This document shows, in pieces, positions 51,654 through 61,053 of a stretch of DNA of 64,000 nt. A program made the translations under genes and the position numbers. Source of the DNA: Cruorifilaria tuberocauda (lineage: Eukaryota; Nematoda; Chromadorea; Rhabditida; Onchocercidae); contig JABVXU010000080.1 of assembly GCA_013365365.1 (NCBI GenBank), forward strand, positions 62,001 through 126,000, given 5' to 3'. Numbering within the stretch: position 1 is the stretch's first letter; each line of letters starts with the position of its first letter. The notes beneath the pieces were generated by a model, which was given only the letters and a program-made list of their open reading frames with translations, was not told the origin of the DNA and did not search any database.

Positions 51654-52110
51654 ACGGAAAGTTTTCTTTTTAAATTTTTAGACATTAATGCTAACGAGAA
51701 ATACAAAATGGATCGCATTAAAGAAAATAGCTCATTTCTTTCGTGTTTTTGCCTTCAATTCTGCTTGTTAATTTCAAAAAAGGAAATTGGTTGAATGATT
51801 ATTTAAAAACTCTTTCGACATTTTACTGTTTGGTTTAAATAAAAGACTGACAAGTCATTGAAAGCAAAACTGACATTGGAAAGACGAAGATAATATACGA
51901 TTGGAATGACATCGAATAAGAATTCTGACAAATGAAAATATTCGCTGCTCTTTTTTTTTTTCAATTCACTATTCATTAACATCTATTTTATTTCATCCTT
52001 TTTTCTCTTTCTATGATATCATTTTATTGCAATAATCTTTTATTCATGCATAACTTTTTTTCTTGTTGTTCTGATAATAAAAATACAGTAAACATTTTTG
52101 AAGTAACAGT
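43508..52110. other. Gene-poor AT-rich region
   Basis: About 8.6 kb in which I find no supported multi-exon gene. The missing 5' exon of the membrane-protein gene may lie here. An isolated open frame at 45677-45910 (plus) and another at 48236-48033 (minus) look mildly coding-like but have no partners. The region also contains the TG microsatellite. Confidence 0.4.
51603..51650. repeat. (TG)24 microsatellite
   Basis: Uninterrupted TG dinucleotides over 48 bases in non-coding DNA. It is a likely length-variable marker and a possible Z-DNA former. Confidence 0.95.
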
Positions 52111-52115
52111 TTCAG

Positions 52116-52322
52116 TTGTTAATTTCATTTCGTATAGCCTTTTATATTGATTTTTATCGCGATTTAAAGGCAGAAAATATGAAAATAATATATCCTGAGC
52201 CTATCAAAGTTGCCATTTGTGCTAATATTTTTTTTCCTACCACTAATTATGATGATCTAAGTAATGAAATCTACGAGAAACATTCTCGTAAAGTAATCAA
52301 TTTACTCCAACAGATACTTTAA
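52116..52322 (+). other. Isolated open frame with a kinase-like YRDLKAEN motif
   Basis: A TTTCAG acceptor at 52110-52115 opens a 68-codon frame ending in TAA. It contains YRDLKAEN at 52155-52178, matching the catalytic-loop pattern (H/Y)RDLKxEN of protein kinases, followed by EPIKVAICANIF where active kinases carry KxxDFG. No glycine loop, VAIK lysine or APE segment is visible nearby, so this could be a decayed fragment or chance. Confidence 0.25.
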
Positions 52323-52903
52323 CGATGAAGAAATAAGGGCCGAACATGTATCAGCAACATTTGCTTTCATCAGAAATATGATTCATACGTGGTGAGTCAT
52401 GAGGCATGACTCATATATAATCTTGATTTGCTTTACTTATGTTATGCAGAAGTTGCGCTCTCGAGTTTAAACAACTTTTGATAATGGTTCTAAAAAAGTT
52501 CGAAAGCATCATTTCAACTTGAAAAGTTATTTGCTGACTATATCTTTGCATATTTAGTCTTTATACGAAATAATCCGCCTTGTCTGTGGCGGAGAAAAGT
52601 TGGTAGAGATGACGAAGATGACACTGTCTGTCGAAATTTGACCTAGCTTTGCTGAGAAAAACTTCCGACTCTCTTGTCAGTGTTTGGAGAGAAGGAATTG
52701 ACAGATTGGCAGATAGGCAGATTGCATCTATTACGAAAGATCTGAAGTGCTCCTGTCATTTGTCTGTGAAAATTTCGCCTGGCTCGAAAAATCAGAAATA
52801 ATGTGAAATGGAAAAATAATTGAAAATGAATTAGTAATTCTCAAGAAGCTATCATTCCACGACTCATAAATATCGATTAGAGTGACGCATTAGCTTCAGA
52901 GCT

Positions 52904-53275
52904 TATAAAAAGCTGAAAGAACTGCAGACCGCACAAACCGGTTCCGGAGATGGCGAAAAGGAAGGATAGCTTCCGCATGTAACGCTGTTTCCTTCGTCAT
53001 TCTTCAGCTGTACCACTGGAATGCTTCGAGAAATGTCCTTTTCTTGCCCGAAACCGAATTCACAGCGCCATCGGACGCGGTCGACCCGCTGCCTGATCGC
53101 CGTTGGCGGTGCTACTTCCCCTCACTCCGCCTCCGTCTAGATCGAACAGTCGTCATCCGGTTCTTCCCACTCTCCGCAGCAAAACATTGCGTCACTCGTT
53201 CGCCGGCTTCACGCCTCACCCACTCATCCATCCGTTACGCTCGTTCCGCTATCTCTTCTGCTGCAACCAACTAGT
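52904..53275 (+). promoter_or_regulatory. GC-rich island preceded by a TATAAAA box
   Basis: TATAAAA at 52904-52910 is followed by about 350 bases of much higher GC content with several CG dinucleotides (CGGACGCGGTCGACC near 53074). This resembles a core promoter with a GC-rich downstream stretch. Which gene it would drive is unclear; the next plus-strand gene starts 4 kb further on. Confidence 0.3.
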
Positions 53276-55739
53276 GATTCCTCCTATCCTTAAGCATCAT
53301 CAGTACATTCATATGTCTGTGTACACACAATATATCGGCGTACGTATAGCGAAAGAGCAGACTGCTGAGGAGAGAAGATTGTTACACAAATATTTCATCT
53401 TACAAAGTTGTTGTTTAGCGCCGTGAATGACGGAAGACAATATGAGTAAAGTAGGCGGTATTGGCTAATTTACTTTTAATTTTCAACTGCAGACTTTTCG
53501 GCAAAGAAATTATTTGCGGAAGCATTTGCTCTCTGCCAAATGAATTCAATTTAAGCAATGCTCCACCTCAGCTAATTGACCAATATTAGCATGTTGAAGA
53601 TCCATATCTGCAAGCTAAATTCCAATCCATCACTTCTTATCAGTGCTATAATCAATAAACACTTCACGTTAACACTACAGAACAGTTCGCTGCTTTCAAC
53701 CATGTGATTTGCTTGCATAAAATCACTGCATGTATTCCTTCCGTTTGTGTTGTGTTGCAATATAAACAGTTCAGGTACAGGTAGACGTGATATAAGAATG
53801 CATCGGCAGAGATTTAATTGAAGAGGAGAGAAGTAGCTTGAACTTCAGATTCAGAAAATAATCTTATCTTTTGCCCTTAAGAAAATAACAATTCCTGAAT
53901 TTAATCATTTCTTACAAACCATATCATATCACCATTCTTTTAGACTCAATTAACAAATAATGCAATTGATAATTGGAATGGGTTACATTGAATCTACTTC
54001 AAGTGTTCACGTTCTACTAAACAGTGCGGTGGAGAGGAAAACCTCAGAGAAGTTTGCCTCACCTGAGAATTCGCCTTCTGCTTCCGCACTCCGCCCTATC
54101 AAACACACAAACGACCATGTCTCGCTTGTCCTCTTCTCACCACTCATACAAGCATGCAGTATTTCTCCTGAACACTGAAAATTGTTTAGCAATACAACAA
54201 TCGCAGTACCACTGGAAATACTGAAAACCACCCCATTCCTATTCGAACCGGATCTTTAAATTTAGTTTATTGTAAAAAAAAATAATGACTTGAATTCGTC
54301 TGCCATAAAAAGATTATATTTCTCCTCAGAATGTTTGTTATTGAACATCTTTTAATTTTCCTTAAATAGGAAAGAGAGATTCAGCATCGAACGATGGCGT
54401 GAACCTCTCTGATTTTCTTTTGCATATATATTCTGATCAGGTTAGTAAGACGGAATATTTTTCCGGACCATCTTTCTACTATCTTTTGAAATTTCTGCTA
54501 TCACAAACTTAATGAATATCGACTTGGGTAATATTTTAAACAACGATAGAATCCTATTAAAACGATAACTTTTTTATTATAACAATTTTAAGGACCATTG
54601 TATATCTGCAGAAATAGTGATATACTGTCTATGGTAGTAATTCAGAGTATAAAGTAAATATATGAAACGATAATATGAAATATGTATAAAGTACCAAGCA
54701 ATTCAAATTTTTATGTAAATGAATATTTGGCAAAATTCGATCGAAGCTGTCTGAATTGGTTCAATTTAAAGATCTACGTTCCCTTTTAAGAATTGCCATT
54801 TCTATTACATCCAGAAAACAGAATGATAAATCAATTCTGTCGATTTGCTACACTTTTCTTTCCGTTCCATCCATTCATAATATTTAGATTGATAATTCAT
54901 ATTTGCTTATTCTTCATCTTCAAACAAAAAAAAACTTTTCCAAGCTGTTTGTGCGCAAATGATTTATGATCTGCAAATATTTTTTGTCTATCGGTCTCTT
55001 GGTGGAAAGTCTAGACTTGAAATATGTACTTTGATATCATTTTATGTTTTTTTCACTGCATTCTTTATAAATTTAATTCGCTAGTATTATTCCATTAAAT
55101 TTTAGTGAATCTCAAGGAGTAGCAGTAACTAATTTTCCAGTTCTTCATAAATACTTTCACACATACTTCACTATAATTTAATTAAAGTTCGGATATTAGT
55201 AACACTTCATGCATATTTGAAAGTCAGCATCATTTTAAATTTGACATCATAGCAGACTTATCTGCTGAAAGTCATTTGAAAATAATTACATTAATGAAAT
55301 GTTTCAATGCTAGCTAACCAAGTCTAAGTTAGCTTAATAACTAATAGCAACTCTAATTGAAGTGAAATATTCAGTGTTTAGAACTGCAATTAGCCAATGT
55401 TAGGCATGTCATGGAAATGAGTGTTTCATTCATTTCTGTTGGTGTAATGTTTAGAGGTAGTTGTTCCCAACTTACTTCGCTATCATAACTTATCACTTAT
55501 TACTATCATAACTTATTATCACTTTCAGATTTATAATGAAATTATGTGAAGTCTATTCCAGGATATTTATAATGGAGAGTTTTTAGAAGAGCCAATCAAT
55601 CAGCCAAATGACCAATCTGCTTGTCATCCGTTTTGGAAGAAGCAATTGAAAAATTGTTGTAATTATTAACACATTCTTGACAGATCATATTTCTTCCAAG
55701 GCAGGCTAATTTAGCTGAATTATTGGTCAATTTTCGAAG

Positions 55740-56480
55740 ATAGAACTTGCCGCGGTCCCGGAAGTGATACGATCAGTTAGGAGAGGTTAGCAGGATTCGG
55801 CATGAAGGATGTCGATCCGAATTCCGTATATGGAGAGACGGGAGAGGGATGACTCATTGAGTTGGTATGGATGAGGAGGCAGACATTTCAGGGCTCGGGC
55901 GAACCAGACACAGGAACCGGTGTTCCAGTGAAGGTGATAAGGTGACAACGGCTACCGCTCCCTCTTCCTCTTCCTTCCCCTTCCTCTTCCAGGCAGTCGA
56001 TGCTCAGTCTCCTCAGTCTGCTCTACCTCCTTCCTCTTCAGACAGCCTCCGTCAATTTCGTCATTTCCGTTTTCTCCGGCCCTCCCTCTCTTAAACTGTT
56101 GCGGTGGGCGGTCGACCGGACAAGGCAGGATTGTTATGTCTGCGAGGGGTCAACCGCTCCTCGAAGGGTCGTCCAGTCGCCCCGCGGCCGTCTGCTCCGG
56201 TCGTTGCTCCACTCTCGCTCCCCCCACTTCGCCTCTCCCCTGTTTTTTATGAGTTCATTGTAGGAGGTGTGTCTGCCGTTCATTATGTCTCTGTCTGCCT
56301 ACCTGCTACCTCTCCGTCTGTCCGTCTCTCTCTCTGTCTTCCGTCTGTCTGTACTGATTAATAGAAGAGAGATTCTCCTTCCTGCCACCCTCTCTAATAA
56401 CCTTTCTCCGGCACTAATCATTCCGCGGTTCTGTCGCCTGACCTCCGGTGCTCCACGGATCCATCCAATCTTCTCCTCCT
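55740..56480. promoter_or_regulatory. GC-rich, C/T-rich island upstream of the type II receptor gene
   Basis: The composition is strongly shifted to C, G and pyrimidine runs (CCGCGG, GTCGACCGG, repeated GTCTGTC and CTCTC words at 56270-56360). It ends about 0.9 kb before the receptor ATG. It may be a promoter or untranslated first exon; function is inferred from position only. Confidence 0.3.
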
Positions 56481-57316
56481 ATATCTTACAGTAATTCGCT
56501 TCACTCTCCACCATTACTACTATTATCATTTAAAACTAATTATTCAATTCAATGAATTATTCAGTTTTTCATTACCGTCCCTTCCTTTACCAGAATTACA
56601 TTTACCAAGCAAATTCATTTTCCTCAGTAAATAAACATTAAACGACTGGATGGTTTCAACCTTACCATGCAATTAGTCTTCAACTAGTAGTATGTCTATT
56701 GTATTATTCCGCTCGGCTAATTTGTATGCTTAATTGAGGATGAATTGGCTTTTGCTGTGTTAATAACAAAAATAGATATATGTGAATGATAGATTGATTA
56801 CTTACAGCTAATACATTAAAGTATTCAGGCTATTTCTGATAAAAGAGTTAATGGGTAGTGAAGAGATATTTTTATAGAAATTAGGGCAAAGTGTGAATAA
56901 AAACAAGTCTGTAAATTCCGATGAAACGGTAAAAACAAGGAGAAATGAATTGATTGCAAGTTAGTTTAGAAATGACATATTCATTCATAAACAAACTAAT
57001 TAAGAGCTGCACTTTAACGCTCTCTTCGAAGAGGGCGCAAAAGGCACTCTCCTTTGGGAGATAAATAAATGATCGCATTGAACCATCGCAGCACTTCCGA
57101 TTTTTCATTTCTGTTTTAAAATGCACTAACTACACATAAAAGGACAAAACTCCATATTGTATCCTAAAATTATTGACAGTCTAGGAAGGCCTATAATGTG
57201 ACAATCGTCCTGTTATCTTTCATTCTGGTAACTTACTTACTCTAACTGTTTTCGATGAGAGTTTATGATGTTCGTTAAGATGACAGCTATTGGTACTCTG
57301 TTAATCATTATGATGA

Positions 57317-57325
57317 TTATTGCAG
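57317..57325 (+). other. Splice acceptor upstream of the receptor ATG
   Basis: TTATTGCAG ends 22 bases before the ATG at 57348; it is a possible trans-splice or 5'UTR acceptor. Confidence 0.4.
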
Positions 57326-57347
57326 TACTATTATTAATTAATCTGCA

Positions 57348-58705
57348 ATGGCATCATTAGCATCAATGTTATCCAAAATATTTATACTTATCCTATTGTG
57401 CTCTACCAATCTGCTACAGACGAAGTCATTGAGCCGGAATACGGTAATGGATGATGATGAATTGGATGTGTCCGATTTGATTGATAATTTCCTGGAGCGT
57501 GCAAAACAGAACACTCGACGTCATAGGACACATCGGTAGGCTAGCAAGGTTTTTCTCACTCTCTTTTTATCACTGTCTCTCTCTCTCTCTCTCTTTACCT
57601 GCTCTCCCGCGGCTTAACAAAAGTCCTGTTTTTCATCTCTTGAGAGAGAATGGATGTCTTCTTTTATACCGTACTTTCAAATGGACCACAATTCATGCTC
57701 TCTATTTTGTGGCTTGGCATTTTGACAGTCAAATTATGTGGAAACCGTATTTCAAGTTTAAATTGAGGACATTTATAAAGAGAGCCTTATCTTTGAAACT
57801 TCAGGTCGGATTTGTTTGATCAAATTTCCAGGATGAGGGGAGGAAGGAACCTTGTTTTCATAGTTCGCTACCTATTATCGTCAAAGTGATTGCATGCGCT
57901 CACAATTGTAAAACATTTGAAGACTGCTACGTCGACATCGCATACAATCGTCCATTCAGCAGCTTACAAGCTTCGATGTTCACGGACGAGAATACGTGAA
58001 ATGCCGGAAAAGTTTGCTCGAAGGAGGCTCTGTGGTTTGTGTTTTCTCATTTCCATCAAAAGGCAACTGCCATTTATCTTTTTTTTGGCTTTGATATCCT
58101 ATAATAAATGAAATTCAATAAAATTAGAAATTTTTTAATTTGGTAAATTGTAGATAAAACGATGCTACCGACCACCATCGGATGATATGCGTGTTGGATG
58201 CTATGCGATTTGGAACATGAAGAGTGAAACACTGGTACAGGATTGCTGGGTGCAACAAGCGGTAAGTTTATTTTTCTATCCTGCACGTTCTCTTCGAAAG
58301 CATGAATTCAAGAAGTAATTGTTTTTGAATGAATGAAGCCTTATTCGACGCGCAAATTAAACAATAAATTGGAAGAAGAAAGATGGAAGTAGAGAAAAAT
58401 CCGGATTTCATTTTGAATCCAAAAACATTTAATGGATTATTATCCAACTCTAAAGCTATTATTAGGTTTGCTAGTAACATGCCAGTTTTAAATTTAAAAT
58501 CGATAAGAATGTATGGACGAGAAAAGGAAACAAGGAAATTGAAGTGCTTCTACCAATCTCAGTAAGTTAATTGTTGCAGATATCGATGAACAATTGCGAA
58601 CAGCGCAAATGTATTGCTGATAGGAGTACGTTTTGTTGTTGTTATGGACATAACTGCAACAGTCGATTTGAATTACAAGAAGAAATTACGAAAGAAAATT
58701 CGTGA
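57348..58705 (+). CDS. daf-4: Type II TGF-beta/activin receptor ectodomain (DAF-4/ACVR2-type)
   Basis: Receptor for TGF-beta-family ligands, or a secreted form of its ligand-binding domain. Exons: 57348-57535, 57971-58034, 58154-58261, 58580-58705 (161 aa to a TGA). Exon 1 encodes a signal peptide (ILILLCSTNLLQ) and an acidic stretch. The next exons hold exactly ten cysteines in the three-finger pattern of ACVR2: VKC, KRC, VGC, QDC, NNC, RKC, FCCC and HNC. GCYAIWN matches the HCFATWK segment, and STFCCCYGHNCNSRF matches the FCCCEGNMCNEKF terminal knot of human ACVR2A (from memory). The reading frame stops 13 codons after the last Cys, before any membrane span. A weak donor (GTGAAA at 58702) could instead splice to distant TM and kinase exons, which I could not find up to 64,000. 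The exon 2 acceptor (TTACAAG) is weak. C. elegans has one type II receptor, DAF-4. Confidence 0.75.
57575..57594. repeat. CT-rich tract in receptor intron 1
   Basis: A run of TCTCTCTCTCTCTCTCTC just inside the first intron of the type II receptor gene, 40 bases past the donor. Confidence 0.85.
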
Positions 58706-60509
58706 AATTTTATTTCTTATAGCCAAAGACTGATTCTTATTTTATAATATATGTAGCATAATTTCATAGCAAACATATTGTAGAGCTTATATTCAGTAAA
58801 ACACCAAAAAATACCCTGAAAATAATAACATTTGGAAAATAATATGGTTGAATTTTAAGTTTTTGTTTAAGTTAATCGGTTAAATTAAAATTTTTTGATG
58901 GATTTTTCAAGTAAAATACAGGACAGAAATGAGAACAAATCAATTTCTAAGCGATTCTCAACGACATTCATGAGAACATTTAATTATCATTTTTAAAATT
59001 ATGTTTAATGCTTCTATTATCCTTTGAAAATTTATTATTAATTTTCAGAGTGGCATAGCTTATGCAAAATTTATTCAGTTTTCGGCTTAATTAAAAAATG
59101 AAATCTTTTTATGTTATTTCGGTTTGGCCCACTTTTTTGAGTCGGGAATTAAATTTTCTACCTCATCTCTGTCAGTTTAAAAGTATCTTGTCAAAATATC
59201 GAAACCATATTATTTGCAGATCATTTTATTTTAATTAATTAATTAAAATTCAAGCAAAAAAACATCTGTCATTACGGCGAATTTCTGGGGAGTTTGAGAG
59301 AAAATTATCTCATAAAATAGAATACATGGTTGAAGATTATTTAAATAACCAACTTGCTTAAATTAAATTGTACTGCAAATAGTGTGACTAGTTATCATGC
59401 GACATTCGCGCATGTTTATATATAATACAACGCTAGTGATTTATTTATTTCTTGGCCTTGCCAATATTTTTCCCTTTTTTTGTTCTCAATTCTGCAGTGC
59501 TCATATTTCACATTTTAAATATTTTAATCTATAAACTGCGTGCACTCACCAAAAATTTGAGGCTTTTCTCAAATAACATAATACAAACACGAAAAAGTTT
59601 CATATAACTTTGATCTTTTTTTTCGCTTTTGGATGTAAAATTTGAAATGTCATAAATTTTATTGCAAGAATTTCTAAGGGTAAATTTTAAAAGTTAATGA
59701 ATGAATGAATAATATTCAATACATTTTTGCAGCTTAATTTATAGGAAAGGTGTTATTACTGAGAGATAAATTAATTAGTATTAAAGTTAATTATTTCATT
59801 CTTTCCGACATTTATGTATACCCTTAGATATATTGTTGTTTTGTTCCTAATTCATGTTTCCATTTGCTTTTACAGCATTTATATAAATAAATGTAGTCTA
59901 TTTACATATACGTATCCGATGAATCGTTCAAATTAGAACTAAAATTAAAAATTGAACTGAAAAGTTAAAAAGTTGAATGAACAAATGGCAAAACACAATT
60001 TCTCTGTAGTTTTTTGGATTATCCAAAAATTTCAATTTCTTTAAGCAATTTCAGAATCTTATGTTAATCATGTACAATCTGACGTAGTCTTTTGACCCTT
60101 CTCTTCCCATTCATATTTCAGATTTTTACTTCCCATTCTTATTTTAATGAGTGAAAATTCATAAATTTATTGAAATTCAAATTCGGAAATAAAGGGATTA
60201 GGAAATGTTGCGGTGCAATGCCTAGAGATATCAAAAGATAAGAAATCCAGCGGAATTATTAAGGAATTAAATGAACTGAAAAATGTCTGGGTCAAGAATT
60301 ATTCCAATATATTTTTAAACTTCTCGTAATGCTCCTGTATTTCAATGGACATCGGTCATTCTTTGTAAAATTTTAAATCGCCGATATTTCATGGTTCAAT
60401 TATGCCATGCCAGACAACTATCTTCTTTTTTACTTCCGATTTCATTCCACCGAGGAAATAGTAACTGCTCTAAGATTAATGTCAGTTATTTGCCATTTCT
60501 CATTCAAAA
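58706..60509. other. Intergenic or intronic AT-rich region
   Basis: No exon with kinase or transmembrane character is visible on the plus strand. If the type II receptor continues, this is intron; otherwise it is intergenic. Confidence 0.4.
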
Positions 60510-61053
60510 TTAATCATTTGGTAACAACATCCATGATAGATTCTTCGGATCTCGTGATAATGCAGTTTTCACTGAAGCGACCCAAACTTGCTTGATTATC
60601 AATAGAAAAATCCGAATAAAATATTTCACCTTGATATATTTTGCTTTCAGTGCTTCTCGAAATTTGTGATTTTTTGATAATCCTAAATGAACTATAGGAA
60701 CTTTCCATAACTTCTGTTTTGAAATAAATTAAATTGAGAATGTCCGAATAATAATTTTCACCTTAGAAATACCGCACTGAATGCCGCATTGTAAAATATC
60801 CAAGTGGATAATTAACACCTATTATTGCATTTTTGATCGTACGAGCAAGTCCAAAACGCGACGTATGAATTGCTGTCGAAGAAGGAAAAATTAAAAGTAC
60901 AATTTCTCCGTGAACTTTCCAATCCTGAAAGCTTACAAACGTTACAATTGAATGGAATAGATGAATGTGCCAGAAGAGATGATCACTCAATATGACATGA
61001 TCAGAAAAGTAAAGAATAGAGTGTATTGATCGATATGAAACTCGAAAATCAAC
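60510..61053 (-). CDS. Candidate two-exon 3' end of an unrecognised minus-strand gene
   Basis: I do not recognise the product. Two open stretches join in phase: 61053-60778 (92 codons, after a GTATAG acceptor, ending at a GTGCGG donor) and 60713-60510 (68 codons including TAA, after an AAACAG acceptor). The first reads like protein (for example ARTIKNAIIGVNYPLGYFTM); the second has HLGLSKNHKFREALKAKY, a hydrophobic FIRIFLLII and SVKTALSRDPKNLSWM. The intron would be 64 bases, short for this window. Without a splice the first frame ends at TAA 60769-60767. No start codon exon was found. A second frame of the first exon is also open and cysteine-bearing, so the model is weak. Confidence 0.35.

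Larger units (their letters stand above)
52323..57347. other. Upstream region of the type II receptor gene with GC-rich islands
   Basis: About 5 kb with no supported exon. Two GC-rich, CpG-containing islands (about 52,915-53,275 and 55,740-56,480) stand out against AT-rich flanks. Open frames inside them are low-complexity (Ser/Pro/Arg-rich in several frames) and I do not call them genes. Confidence 0.45.

Noticed and set aside
53044..53426. Two open frames of 76 and 107 codons in a GC-rich island
   Set aside because: Both frames are open because of high GC content, the peptides are Ser/Arg-rich without recognisable domains, and no splice structure supports either.
55867..56494. Several overlapping Ser/Pro-rich open frames
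   Set aside because: They come from C/T-rich low-complexity DNA; overlapping openness in all three frames is typical of composition, not of coding.
58383..58565. 60-codon plus-strand open frame (MEVEKNPDFILNPKTF)
   Set aside because: It lies between receptor ectodomain exons 3 and 4, whose cysteine pattern is complete only when 58261 joins 58580.
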